Shown: positions 10,147 through 19,267, counted from the first letter of the stretch. The stretch: 47,703 bases of DNA from Trichormus sp. M33_DOE_039 (GCA_015296085.1 DVDT01000066.1:1-47703), one strand, 5' to 3'. The notes: generated from the sequence alone by a model not told the origin. Made by a program: numbers and translations.

Positions 10147-10722
10147 TTAATTTTTCAAGAGAGGAGAATTATTAAAAATTTCTTTCACGGAAATATACAA
10201 TTGATCGCCTGAATTTTGGAAAATTGGCTCGGCACTTTTACCTTCTGCAATGTCCATTATTCTTTGTATTACTTCCCTTGGGTCACTGCCGGATTTAACA
10301 GTAAATAGCTGATTGATTTCGTTACAAGTTTCTCCTTGATTAGCAAAGGCACAAATCACAGGATTGCCGTTACGCTTTCCGTAAGATAGGTAATTTAAAC
10401 GACCTTGAGCATAAAATTCTTGGAATTTTTTTGTAACTTCTTGACAGCGTTTCTCTGGTGTCCAGCCACTTTTATTAAAGTATTCCGATTTCCAACCAAT
10501 GAAACGTACATGACCTTTCCGTTCAGGAATCCAAGCTACTGTAGCGGGAATTCTCTCACCACTTGCTGCATCAAACATTGGCTGACAAAAGAAGGTCACT
10601 TTATCCGGTTGAGATGTAGCAGCATTTGATTGGCTGAAACTAGGAGATAAGCTCACAACTAAACTGGTTAAAGATGTGACAACGGTTAGTCCTAAACTGA
10701 TGATGAATGATTGTTTTTGCAT
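10147..10722 (-). CDS. COP23-domain exported protein
   Basis: I chose the ATG at 10722, which has AGGA about eight bases upstream and begins a signal peptide (MQKQSFIISLGLTVVTSL). The longer frame from 10812 adds 30 non-conserved residues. The 191-residue product carries the COP23 (circadian oscillating protein 23) pattern. It shows FFCQ near the start, a WIPERKGHVRFIGWKSEYF stretch, a later RCQEV, then VICAF and TCNEI, giving four conserved cysteines likely to form disulphides outside the cytoplasm. COP23 was first described as a membrane-associated, rhythmically abundant cyanobacterial protein; its biochemical role is not established. It sits 90 bp downstream of the trypsin/PPC gene and upstream of a trypsin/TPR gene, so co-expression is plausible. 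Confidence 0.82.
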   Translation of the reverse strand: MQKQSFIISLGLTVVTSLTSLVVSLSPSFSQSNAATSQPDKVTFFCQPMFDAASGERIPATVAWIPERKGHVRFIGWKSEYFNKSGWTPEKRCQEVTKKFQEFYAQGRLNYLSYGKRNGNPVICAFANQGETCNEINQLFTVKSGSDPREVIQRIMDIAEGKSAEPIFQNSGDQLYISVKEIFNNSPLLKN

Positions 10723-10812
10723 AGATTTGATCCTTGAAATTGATAAGTCAGTGAAAATGTAATAGGTAGAGGAGACAACAGAAGAAATCTTCCCCCAATC
10801 CCCATTCCCCAA

Positions 10813-11967
10813 TTAAGGTTTGACTGCTGCACGCAAACTGTAATTTCCTATTTCTCCTCGTTCATTAGAACTGGCAACTATTAAATAAAACCCATCTGCT
10901 GGTAAAGTGGTGGCAATCTGAGCATTTAAATCATTAGCTCCTCTATCATCGTTTTCGGCTATTTTTATAAATTCTCTACCTTCAGCAGATTCACTCACTT
11001 GATACAAACTTAGAAATGAATTAATCTTCTGACTGGTCATGTCAATGACTACTTGTTGGTTAGCTCGACCTTGAAATTGATAGAGGTTGATAAACCTACC
11101 ATCGGCAAGGGTGCGATCGCCTGCTGTTAAACTGTCATTAATTAGTTGACCATTGAGTGAAATAGTGGCTACAGTCGGTTCTTGTCTGCGTTCTAAGGTA
11201 GATTTACTGGCAACTCGTCGGTTCTGTACGTCTGCTATAAAAGATTTGACGTTGCTGACAGCAAGAGCCAAATTAATCCCAGTACCACTGGGTGTGCGAG
11301 CCACTAAATTACCTGCGCCATCAAAAACTGGAGCTAGAGCGACCCAAGAATTCACACCAATCACATCTCCCTGAGCATTTAATAAAGGCCCCCCAGAGTT
11401 ACCTGGATTAGTGCTGGCTGTATGTTGAACGCTGCCATCTTCTCGAATTCGGCTAATATAACCTTGAGTGCAAGTATCCCGATTATCTGGGTCTAACGGA
11501 CTACCAATAGCAAAGACGCGATAACCAACTTTGGCTGAACCTGGACGGGCTAAATTAAGATGCGGTAGACTTTTGCGGTTTTGGATTTTTAATGCAGCTA
11601 AATCTACACCTCCATGAGCAAAACCAATCACATCTGCGGGAGCTTGCTGACCATCTTTAAAAACCACTGTGACAACGCTGGGACTACCTTGGACAACGTG
11701 AGCATTGGTAATAATTAATCCGTCTTGACTAACTAGAAAACCGCTACCGTGTCCTTTACCATCTTTAACGGTGACGACGGCTTTGCTGGCTTTCTCGCAA
11801 ACTCGGTTCGCTTCTTTTTCCTCAGATGTTTGCGCTAATGCACGGTCAGAGCGTTGTCCATGTTGTGTGTGATCAGATAATAGCTGTTCAACGCTGACTA
11901 CTCCTGTAAAAGTCAATGTAGTAGATAGCGTTAAAGTTACCAATTTAAAGAATTTGCTGTTCATCAT
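10813..11967 (-). CDS. Exported trypsin-like serine protease with pre-peptidase C-terminal domain
   Basis: The 384-residue product has an N-terminal signal peptide (FFKLVTLTLSTTLTFTGVV). A trypsin-like domain of the HtrA/DegP fold covers about 55-250: His in TNAHVV, Asp in GGVDLAAL, Ser in NPGNSGGPL. The C-terminal about 110 residues (from TISLNGQLINDSLTAGD to GNYSLRAAV) match the bacterial pre-peptidase C-terminal beta-sandwich, which is usually a secreted-protease accessory domain. There is no PDZ domain, unlike HhoA/HtrA. Two adjacent ATGs (11967 and 11964) could start it. It heads a - strand gene run with COP23 and the trypsin/TPR gene. It is likely periplasmic or secreted; the substrate is unknown. 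Confidence 0.9.
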   Translation of the reverse strand: MMNSKFFKLVTLTLSTTLTFTGVVSVEQLLSDHTQHGQRSDRALAQTSEEKEANRVCEKASKAVVTVKDGKGHGSGFLVSQDGLIITNAHVVQGSPSVVTVVFKDGQQAPADVIGFAHGGVDLAALKIQNRKSLPHLNLARPGSAKVGYRVFAIGSPLDPDNRDTCTQGYISRIREDGSVQHTASTNPGNSGGPLLNAQGDVIGVNSWVALAPVFDGAGNLVARTPSGTGINLALAVSNVKSFIADVQNRRVASKSTLERRQEPTVATISLNGQLINDSLTAGDRTLADGRFINLYQFQGRANQQVVIDMTSQKINSFLSLYQVSESAEGREFIKIAENDDRGANDLNAQIATTLPADGFYLIVASSNERGEIGNYSLRAAVKP

Positions 11968-12387
11968 CGCTTTATATATGTTGTTACAGGGAGGAAAATC
12001 CCAAAATGAAGAATATGAGCAAAAAATGTTTTGCGGTCAAATTTTAATGCTTTTGCATCCGTGTAAGTGCTAAAGATTAAGTGAAGTTTGTCAAAATTTG
12101 ACTAAGGAATCGATGTCAGGAGCGAAATCCACCACTGGATATGAGAACCCCGTGGAGCTAAAGTTGGCTGTGTCATTGTCGAATGATATGTTTGCTTCTA
12201 TTGGGGTTTCGTTAGCAGTCTGTGGTTTTTACGCAGAAAGGTAAGCTTGTTACAAAACTTTATATTTATGATGTGTGATGTCTACGACTGGCTACGCCCT
12301 TGGCTCTAATATGGATAGAGTGCGATCGCCTACGGTGTGCAAAATGCGATCACTCTTCTCTAAAAAGATAACTAGCCTAAATTATTT
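11968..12387. other. Intergenic stretch, no gene seen
   Basis: No credible ORF was seen. It contains one HIP1-type GCGATCGC at 12322 and presumably the promoter of the trypsin/PPC gene near 11970-12060 (AT-rich, no clear -35/-10 pair picked). Confidence 0.5.
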
Positions 12388-12429
12388 TTGAAAAAAATAT
12401 CCTCGACTTTTCTAAAAAGTCGAGGATAT
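12388..12429 (-). terminator. Rho-independent terminator of the second trypsin/TPR gene
   Basis: Arms ATATCCTCGACTTTT (12397-12411) and AAAAGTCGAGGATAT (12415-12429) pair perfectly over 15 bp around a 3-base loop. Read on the - strand the hairpin is followed by a run of T. It lies 55 bp after the stop of the 12484-16308 gene. Confidence 0.85.
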
Positions 12430-12483
12430 GAGTCTTTTGCTTCTGATAAAGTGTCTAAATTAACTCACGGATTTTGTTTTAAA

Positions 12484-15400
12484 TTAACGCATCTGTGAAA
12501 GTAAGCTTTGAATTTGAGGGCTAGAGAGTAATTTTTGAGCATCAGCAATTAAATTTTCACCCCAGAGATTTTTTTTCAAAAAGTTTATATCAGCGAAGTT
12601 TTTGTCTAACTGTAAAGCAGTTTGAGCTAACTTATAGGCTGTTTCTTGTTCCCCTTTCTTATATAAAGCAACTGCAATAGCTAGATGTGGTTCAGCAGAT
12701 TTATTATCTAAGTTTATGGCTTGTTGCCATTGTTTAACAGCTTCGTCAATCGCTCCCTGTTCATATTTAATCAAGCCAATATTATTAATACCTAGCAGTA
12801 ATTTTTCATCTTTAGCTAGTGCTTGGTTGTATTCTGCAAGAGCTAAAGTATATTTATTTTGCTCATGGTAAAGAATACCTCGGTTGATGTAACCTTGAGC
12901 AAAATCAGGATTAATCTTTATAGCTTGGTTGAAATCATCCAGGGCTAATTCCCATTTTTGAAGCTTTTTGTAAACAAGACCCCGACCTATGTAAGCAAGA
13001 ACATTCTCAGGACTAATTTTCAGAGATTGGTAGAAATCAGCCAGAGCTAATTCCCATTTTTGAAGATCATAGTAAAGACTACCTCGAACTATATAACCTT
13101 GAGCAAAACCAGGATTAGTCTTAATAGCTTGATTGAAATCATTCAGGGCTAAATCCCATTTCTTCTGCTCATAGTAAAGGCTACCCCGAACTATATAACC
13201 TTGAGCAAGATCAGGATTAATCTTGAGAGCTTGGTTGTAATCAGCTAGTGCTAATTCCCGTTTATTCTGGTCATAGTAAATAATACCCCGAACTATATAA
13301 CCTTGAGCAAAATCAGGATTAATCTTGAGAACTTGGTTGTAATCAGCCAGGGCTAAATCCCATTTATTCTGGTCATAGTAAATAATACCCCGACTGTAGT
13401 AAGCATCAGCAAAATCAGGATTAATCTTGAGAACTTGGTTGTAATCAGCTAGTGCTAAATCCCATTTCTTCTGCTCATAGTAAATAATACCCCGACTGTA
13501 GTAAGCATCAGCATAATCAGGATTAATTTTGAGAGCTTGATTGTAATCAGCTAGTGCTAAATCCCATTTCTTCTGCTCATAATAAATAATGCCGCGACTG
13601 CAGTAAGCAAGAGCAAGAGCAGGATTAATCTTGAGAGATTGGTTGAAATCAGCCAGTGCTAAATCCCATTTCTTCTGCTTTTTATAAAAATTACCCCGAT
13701 TGTAGTACGCATCAGCAAAATCAGGATTAATCTTTATAGATTGGTTGAAATCAGCCAGTGCTGATTCCCGTTTCTTCTGCTCATAGTAAATAATACCCCG
13801 ACCTATGTAACCTTGAGCAAAATCAGGATTAATTTTCAGAGATTGGTTGAAATCAGCCAGAGCTAATTCCCATTTTTTCTGCTCTTTATAAAGATTACCC
13901 CGATTGTAGTAAGCTTCAGCCAAATCAGGATTAATTTTAATAGATTGGTTGTAATCAGCTAGAGCCAATTCCCATTTCTTCTGGTCATAGTAAAGATCAC
14001 CCCGATTGTTGTAAGCTTCAGCCAAATCAGGATTAATTTTGATAGCTTGGTTGTAATCAACCAGGGCTAAATCCCCTTTCTTATGCTTTTTATAAAAATT
14101 ACCCCGATTGTTGTAAGCATCAGCATAATCAGGATTAATCTTGAGAGCTTGGTTGTAATCGGCCAGTGCTAAATCCCATTTCTTCTGCTCATAGTAAAAA
14201 ATACCCCGATTGTTGTAAAACGCAGCACGGGGATTGAGTTCAATTGCTTTATTTATTGCTGTTTCTGCTTCCGCATATCGTTTTAAATTATCTAATACTA
14301 CGTACTGTTCGTTATAAAAGTTTGGGTTTCTTGGCTGGATTTTAATTGCTTTTTCTATTGCTACTAATGCCTTCTCTGGCTGGTTTAATTTACGATAAAC
14401 TACACTTATTGTATCCCAAGCAGATATATAGTCTGATTTGAGTTCGGTTGCTGACTTTAATGCAGCTACAGCCTCTTGATATTTTCCATTCCATCCTAAT
14501 ACCAAGCCCTTACCATAATAAGCTAAATAAACAAATGATGGCTTCAGCTTGATTGCTTCATCAAATGCTTTAACTGCTTCTTCATAACGACGCAACCGCC
14601 AGAGTTGATTCCCTCTTTCTAACCACTGGCTAGCTGTTGTATTGCCTTGGGAGATATCTGTTGATAATATTGCTTCTTGAATAGACTTGATTTGTTGTGC
14701 ATTAAGTTGAAGTGGAACAGTAGTTTCTACTTTTTGCGCTTGTACTCCCAATCTTGTTGATAATCCTAAAAATGTACTGGTGGGAATGCCTAAACTATAA
14801 CCTAGTTGTACTTGACCTCTACTACTACCCCTATCTCCCGTTTTCTCATCAATGGCTTGTTCTCCCTCAGCACGTCCATGAATCCCAATCACTCTTCCTT
14901 GGGAATCTAATACACCACCGCCACTCATTCCACCATAAGTAATGCTGGTGTAAACTAACTCATATCCTCCTGTTAAGGAACGTGCAGTTTGTAATTTGCT
15001 AGAATCGTCAGTTGAAAAATCTGATTGGCTAGATGCTAGTAATCCCCGTTCTTTGTCAAAAATCTGCCCCATTGTTAACCGCCAAGGCGAAGTATCCCCT
15101 AGTTTGGGATACCCAGCAGTAAACATATAGTCACCAGTATTAGGGTTATAGTTTGCTAGGGTCGCTACTTGATAATTCTGATTAGGTGCAGTAAATTTTA
15201 CAATCCCTAAATCTACACCTGACTCTGTTTTAATCGTGCTTTTGTCTACAGGATATTGTTTGCCGTCTGGTGCAAGGATTTGATAGTTATAGTTCCCGCA
15301 TGGCTTGGCTGCATCTTCTCTTTCACAAAGGACGTGTGCGGCTGTTAAGACTGTATAGGTATCACCATCTTTCGCAATAATTATGCCTGAACCATTAGCA

Positions 15401-16308
15401 TTGCTACTACTATCAATTCTCACAGTAATTTGTTTGGCTTTTTGTTCTAATTCTCCTAACCATCCGGCTAATTGCGTTGTTGGCACTGTGTAGGTTTGCT
15501 TTGGTAAAGGTAAGGAATAAGCTGTTAATGTTTGGTTGTTCACCTGCGCTAAGAATGTGGTGATAGGTATTCCCCAACTCAGTTTTCGCATTTGCTGTAT
15601 TTCTTCATCACTCGGACGTGAACCATCAGGATAGACATAACCTGTATTTAATATTGGGTACGCACTTCTACCATTTACTCCTATTATTTGTCCCACAGGA
15701 TTGAGAATTACACCGCCACTCATTCCCTGTTCGATGTCGCTGGTGTAACCGATTTGATAGCCTTCTTTGAGTGGTCTATCCCAAATTTGCTGCACTGTAC
15801 CTGTGCTAAAAACTATCTCTCCTTTAGCAGAAGAATATCCCGCCGCCATGACTTGTGTATCGCTATTGGGTAGAAAATTCGCTACTTCTTGTAGACAATA
15901 GTTTTGATTACTCTGAAATTCTAATAAGGCTAAATCGTAATTATCAAATTTAGTATTTGGTGTAATGGCTGCATTATATGTTTTTCCATCCGCCGTTTTG
16001 ATTTGTATGGAATTCACTCCTCTAATTACATGATGATTAGTGAGAACTAAATATTTATTTCCTCGTTTAGCAATCAGTGTTCCTGAACCGCCGTTTTTAT
16101 CACCAATTACTCTGACCGTGATCCGATTCGCTAGTGTTTTTAATTGTTCTGCTGAAAACTCTCCAGTATCTCCATTTTCCGCTTTGATTTCACAAGCTGA
16201 ATTATCAGCCACTACTTGAGGAATAGTGGAAGGTGTAGATTTCTGCACAGCCAATACAGGAAGTTGTAAAAATAATATGGAAGCAATAATTGCAATCTTT
16301 CTGCTCAT
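12484..16308 (-). CDS. Exported tandem trypsin-like / long TPR-array protein (second copy)
   Basis: The 1274-residue paralogue of the 6374-10054 product has a signal peptide (KIAIIASILFLQLPVLAVQ). Trypsin-like domain 1 has His93 (TNHHVI), Asp in NYDLALLEF and Ser197 (GMSGG). Domain 2 has His in LTAAHVL, Asp in GVDLGIV and Ser462 (GGMSGG). Both triads look intact. Four divergent TPRs precede 14 repeats of the YYEQKKWDLALADYNQALKI type, followed by about three more divergent repeats and a unique tail ending SLLSQMR that the first copy lacks. The protease halves are very similar between copies while the TPR halves differ in helix sequence (INPD versus INPQ), as expected if the arrays diversify independently. 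The ATG at 16308 is preceded by a 5' region of short tandem repeats. A strong terminator follows. Function unknown. Confidence 0.9.
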   Translation of the reverse strand: MSRKIAIIASILFLQLPVLAVQKSTPSTIPQVVADNSACEIKAENGDTGEFSAEQLKTLANRITVRVIGDKNGGSGTLIAKRGNKYLVLTNHHVIRGVNSIQIKTADGKTYNAAITPNTKFDNYDLALLEFQSNQNYCLQEVANFLPNSDTQVMAAGYSSAKGEIVFSTGTVQQIWDRPLKEGYQIGYTSDIEQGMSGGVILNPVGQIIGVNGRSAYPILNTGYVYPDGSRPSDEEIQQMRKLSWGIPITTFLAQVNNQTLTAYSLPLPKQTYTVPTTQLAGWLGELEQKAKQITVRIDSSSNANGSGIIIAKDGDTYTVLTAAHVLCEREDAAKPCGNYNYQILAPDGKQYPVDKSTIKTESGVDLGIVKFTAPNQNYQVATLANYNPNTGDYMFTAGYPKLGDTSPWRLTMGQIFDKERGLLASSQSDFSTDDSSKLQTARSLTGGYELVYTSITYGGMSGGGVLDSQGRVIGIHGRAEGEQAIDEKTGDRGSSRGQVQLGYSLGIPTSTFLGLSTRLGVQAQKVETTVPLQLNAQQIKSIQEAILSTDISQGNTTASQWLERGNQLWRLRRYEEAVKAFDEAIKLKPSFVYLAYYGKGLVLGWNGKYQEAVAALKSATELKSDYISAWDTISVVYRKLNQPEKALVAIEKAIKIQPRNPNFYNEQYVVLDNLKRYAEAETAINKAIELNPRAAFYNNRGIFYYEQKKWDLALADYNQALKINPDYADAYNNRGNFYKKHKKGDLALVDYNQAIKINPDLAEAYNNRGDLYYDQKKWELALADYNQSIKINPDLAEAYYNRGNLYKEQKKWELALADFNQSLKINPDFAQGYIGRGIIYYEQKKRESALADFNQSIKINPDFADAYYNRGNFYKKQKKWDLALADFNQSLKINPALALAYCSRGIIYYEQKKWDLALADYNQALKINPDYADAYYSRGIIYYEQKKWDLALADYNQVLKINPDFADAYYSRGIIYYDQNKWDLALADYNQVLKINPDFAQGYIVRGIIYYDQNKRELALADYNQALKINPDLAQGYIVRGSLYYEQKKWDLALNDFNQAIKTNPGFAQGYIVRGSLYYDLQKWELALADFYQSLKISPENVLAYIGRGLVYKKLQKWELALDDFNQAIKINPDFAQGYINRGILYHEQNKYTLALAEYNQALAKDEKLLLGINNIGLIKYEQGAIDEAVKQWQQAINLDNKSAEPHLAIAVALYKKGEQETAYKLAQTALQLDKNFADINFLKKNLWGENLIADAQKLLSSPQIQSLLSQMR
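12820..14220 (-). repeat. About 14 x 102-bp tandem repeat array (TPR-coding)
   Basis: This is a second array of 102-bp TPR units in the paralogue. It is more varied than the array at 6537-7965: QKKW, QNKW, QNKR, LQKW and KKHKKG variants occur, so it is probably older or under different selection. Confidence 0.85.
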
Positions 16309-16330
16309 ATGTGTTCTTCAATAGGGACTC

Positions 16331-16369
16331 TTGATTGGGGACTAGGGACTAGGGACTAGGGATTGGGGA
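16331..16369. repeat. Short tandem heptamer repeat (STRR type)
   Basis: Heptamer-like units GGGACTA / GGGATTG repeat about five times in the leader of the second trypsin/TPR gene. Similar G-rich heptamer tracts occur at 37448-37581 and near 34350-34425. These repeats are typical of heterocystous cyanobacterial intergenic DNA. Confidence 0.75.
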
Positions 16370-16586
16370 TGAGAAATTCCCCCAAAGCGATCGCCCTCCA
16401 TTCAGGTTTCGTTCCTGAATGGTCAAATTTACGCAAATCACTCAAAAAGTTTTGCTTGGCTACAATATCTCAAAAGCCAGCCAAAAAGTGAAGATTGTTA
16501 GATAGTGGGCGATCTCTTCTAGTGCAGCGAAGCCACCGCCAACTTGTTCATCCCGCCTGCTTCCCATATCTGAGCATTATCATTGG

Positions 16587-16632
16587 GCGATCGCCAATCA
16601 ATAGTTTTTAGTTTGGTATCCCGGCGATCGCC
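16587..16632. repeat. HIP1-flanked dispersed repeat, copy 1
   Basis: Two HIP1-type GCGATCGCC sites bracket a conserved core AGTTTGGTATCCC. A second copy is at 20104-20150. The 32-base right part differs at one base between copies. No gene is seen in the rest of the 16309-16685 gap apart from further HIP1 sites. Confidence 0.8.
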
Positions 16633-16685
16633 ATCACATTCAAGCCTTGAAACACCTTGATATTCTGCTGTTTTTACTAGTCGAA

Positions 16686-17120
16686 TCAATCCCATGAGCG
16701 CGTTAAAGGCTCAATTGGTATATCTGGATCAATTTCAATCACAGTGATATTGGCATTCTCCACCACCGTATTGCCCATAATTGTATTTTGCAGTGCCTCA
16801 AACTTCGATTCTTCTTCAGCAATGCGTTCGTAGTGGAGAATTACATGGTAATGCTTGGCAATTGGCTCTCCAGTGTCCGATCGCTCTACAGTGTCCCAAC
16901 TTATGTTTTGTTGTTCTTCCGCTATCTGGCGATACTCATCGGCTAGCTGTTCTAAAGCTATGGCGAGCGCGTGTTCCTTAGTTTGGCCGTAGCACTGTAT
17001 ATCCTGTCTACAAGAATCACTCAGAGATGGCAATATTTGACAAACATACTGTCCATTTTCTTGAGGTAGTACAGCGATAGTAATTGTTCCAGTAATGCGA
17101 TCAGAGTTCACGTCAGTCAT
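16686..17120 (-). CDS. Hypothetical protein, possibly HicB-like fold
   Basis: The 144-residue acidic product is not confidently recognised. The first 75 residues (TITIAVLPQENGQYVCQILP, then YGQTKEHALAIALEQLADEY) have the beta-beta-beta-helix look of HicB-type antitoxin or partial RNase H folds, including the GxTxEhAL-like turn. The second half (HYHVILHYERIAEEESKFEAL) has no known motif. No HicA toxin is adjacent. The ATG at 17120 is the first in frame. The gene is alone between repeats and lies downstream of another unrecognised gene on the same strand. The coding call rests on length and protein-like composition. Confidence 0.6.
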   Translation of the reverse strand: MTDVNSDRITGTITIAVLPQENGQYVCQILPSLSDSCRQDIQCYGQTKEHALAIALEQLADEYRQIAEEQQNISWDTVERSDTGEPIAKHYHVILHYERIAEEESKFEALQNTIMGNTVVENANITVIEIDPDIPIEPLTRSWD

Positions 17121-17220
17121 ATTAACTGCGCTGAAAAATTAGGAGAATATGCTCGTGGATAAATTGTAAGCGATCATTATTCTCTCTAAGTCCCTTCAGC
17201 CTCGGCATTCTTTAAGGGAT

Positions 17221-17275
17221 GAGGTATACCCAAGCCCTATAGATAAATTATTTTAACTTTAGGGGTATACCTCAA
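17221..17275. repeat. 12-bp inverted repeat between two hypothetical genes
   Basis: TGAGGTATACCC (17221-17232) and GGGTATACCTCA (17264-17275) are perfect complements with a 31-base AT-rich spacer. It sits just downstream of the 237-codon frame on the - strand and could act as a weak terminator or be a small mobile-element remnant. There is no T-run next to it. Confidence 0.7.
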
Positions 17276-17290
17276 AACAAGCCAATAAAC

Positions 17291-17974
17291 CTATTCATTC
17301 TTCTGCTGAGTTAGATATGAATCTAGCTCATCCTTTGTTCTGAACCAGGGTATCCAGCAATGGTTAACGCTATCCCAAGCTTTTCCAGTTAATTCGCTCC
17401 AAGACTTTCTTCCAAATACACGAATTTTAGGCTTCTTAATATCTTCATTGATCGGACGCTGCATAGAATCTTCGTGAATGGGTGCGCCCAAATCAAAACG
17501 CCACTCTCTTCTGTACTTGAGATATCCTAAAAAGACGGCATTGTAGATAATAACAACGTTACAGCCTAAGTGTTCTGGTAATAATTCTCTTTTATCTTGT
17601 TCGTTTAGCTCCTCTTCCAGAACTTCATAAACCAGAAGCATTCGCCTATAGTTAATCTGCTTATATACGGGGATTTGCCTTGTCTGGTAAATTCCTGGTT
17701 CAAAATCAAATAAGGAAAGATAATTTCTGAAAAATTCTCTAACACCCCAATAACTATGGCGGGTACAGGAGATACCCCAGTGTTTGCTCAAATACTCAAC
17801 AGCATAGGTACTGGGAAACGCATTTTCTAACTCACCTATATCGGCGATCGCCACCATCTCTTGTAAGCGTGCAAAATCTATTTCGTACTTGAACGATTCA
17901 TTATTCGGATTTTTGAGTATTGCTTCCCAATCCTTTGCTGTCAAATATATATACATATTTAAGCATCCCATCAT
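17291..17974 (-). CDS. Hypothetical protein
   Basis: The product is about 228 residues and not recognised. It is rich in aromatic residues (HSYWGVREFFRNYLSLFDF, IYNAVFLGYLKYRREWRF) and ends in a segment with GRKSWSELTGKAWDSV and a Trp-rich NHCWIPWF. No membrane segment or signal peptide is seen. Start choice is uncertain: the frame opens with a TTG at 18004, ATGs occur at 17974, 17971 and 17956, and none has a convincing ribosome site. It lies in the accessory region, upstream of the 144-residue hypothetical on the same strand. The coding call rests on length and natural composition. Confidence 0.55.
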   Translation of the reverse strand: MMGCLNMYIYLTAKDWEAILKNPNNESFKYEIDFARLQEMVAIADIGELENAFPSTYAVEYLSKHWGISCTRHSYWGVREFFRNYLSLFDFEPGIYQTRQIPVYKQINYRRMLLVYEVLEEELNEQDKRELLPEHLGCNVVIIYNAVFLGYLKYRREWRFDLGAPIHEDSMQRPINEDIKKPKIRVFGRKSWSELTGKAWDSVNHCWIPWFRTKDELDSYLTQQKNE

Positions 17975-18004
17975 TTGTAAGATGCGGCGTTCTTTTAATT
18001 TCAA

Positions 18005-18671
18005 ACTTTTGATGAGTTGCCTGATTTGTTATTTTTGTCTTTTAGCCTCAGAGACTGTAGAGATGAGTGGGGCAGGTTGGAATTGTGGACGAACACTTGC
18101 GGGAGGAACTCTAAAAATATATTTTTTGCCTTCTGACTCAATTAGTTTGTGCGAACAGTAAAATTCTTGATCAAACTCGTACATAAGATTTTTAAAATTA
18201 TCTTTAACTTATTCCACATCTAGGCAGACTTACTTGAATTGATTATCTCTAATGCCGTTTTGATCAAACGGCACCAGGAAATTTTATTTGAATCAGTGGA
18301 TGCACACTTAAAACTAAACTAATTATAAAGAATAATAGTACAAAAATACTAATAGATTGAAAAGTATACAAATTTATTAATAATCTTTCCCTTTATAGTT
18401 CTTAAGTTTTTAAGTGTGCTACCAGTAAATAAAAGCTGTAGTGAAACTATATCTTGGTGATTATCCTTAGATATTTCACCTGTCAGTACAATCTCATGGA
18501 AACTCAATACATAGATAATCAAGCTACCTAATTTTTATTGATTTTTATCGTTAAAACAGTAATCTTAGTTTTCTACTGAGTAATTAAAGAATATCAATTT
18601 TACTTGATACGAACTGTGAGTTATCTAAAACTTACCCCAATTGGATTGGAATATCCGATCGCTATCTATCT
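18005..18671. other. Long AT-rich intergenic stretch, no gene seen
   Basis: This is almost entirely non-coding on both strands. A perfect hairpin TGCCGTTT / AAACGGCA lies at 18253-18273 without a T-run on either strand. It presumably contains the promoter of the 17291-17974 gene. Confidence 0.55.
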
Positions 18672-18734
18672 ATTGATTAATTCAATGAATAATCCATTGA
18701 TTAATTCAATGGGTAATCCATTGATTAATTCAAT
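18672..18734. repeat. 24-bp tandem repeat, 2.6 copies
   Basis: Units 18672-18695 and 18696-18719 share ATTGATTAATTCAATG and TAATCC, differing at two bases. A third partial unit covers 18720-18734. Each unit carries the near-palindrome ATTGATTAATTCAAT, so it could be an iteron-like or regulator-binding series. No replication gene is seen nearby. The remaining sequence to 18883 shows nothing. Confidence 0.85.
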
Positions 18735-18883
18735 CTAAAGGTGATACCAGCATCCGTTACTGTTGGCGAAATATTCTTGAATGACCTGAAAATGCTATGA
18801 ATTTATCGTTTCCTAGTCGAAAATGAGCGATTATTAAAAATAAAGCTTTCGTTTACATTGCTTGTCGGGCGATCACCGACAAT

Positions 18884-19267
18884 TTAATCCCAAACAAACT
18901 GTTTCCAGTTGACAGGGATTAAACCTTTCTTGACCAGCTTATTTCTCATGCCATCATGCTTGCGGTCAAGCCGAAGCGCATGGCATACGGGGCAAAGAGT
19001 TCTCAGATTAGAAGCATGGTTACTGCCACCAGATGACAAAGGGCGAATGTGGTCGATGTGAGCAGTCTTTAAGCTGACTGTTCTTTGACACAATCCATTG
19101 ACTTTTGGTGGTTGGTTATCTGGACTTTGACACAATCCCTCGTCTCTGGTGTAGATACACTGCCGAGAAATCTTCCATTGTTCAAGCGGTTGACGCTTCC
19201 ATTGGTAAACAGGCAGGTTTGGATGTTGGCGTTTTTGCTTGACTTGTTTGTAAAGTTCAACAGACAT
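18884..19267 (-). CDS. HNH endonuclease
   Basis: The 127-residue protein has the HNH core with zinc cysteines. It shows AHIDHIRPLSSGGSN, then NLRTLCPVCHALRLDRKHDG, preceded by a Cys-rich stretch (RDEGLCQS, GLCQRT). Known family: HNH nucleases cut DNA with a beta-beta-alpha-metal site; free-standing examples are homing-type, phage or restriction nucleases. No intron is seen around it and no partner methylase is adjacent, so its biological role is open. The ATG at 19267 gives the first in-frame start. The 206-residue protein at 19352 is directly upstream on the same strand (gap 84 bp), so they may share a transcript. Confidence 0.85.
   Translation of the reverse strand: MSVELYKQVKQKRQHPNLPVYQWKRQPLEQWKISRQCIYTRDEGLCQSPDNQPPKVNGLCQRTVSLKTAHIDHIRPLSSGGSNHASNLRTLCPVCHALRLDRKHDGMRNKLVKKGLIPVNWKQFVWD

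Noticed and set aside
6537-14220. Regular repeats resembling a CRISPR array
   Set aside because: The 102-bp units are in-frame TPR codons with no unique spacers; no cas gene is present.
18253-18273. Hairpin TGCCGTTT/AAACGGCA as a terminator
   Set aside because: No T-run on either strand and no gene ending next to it.
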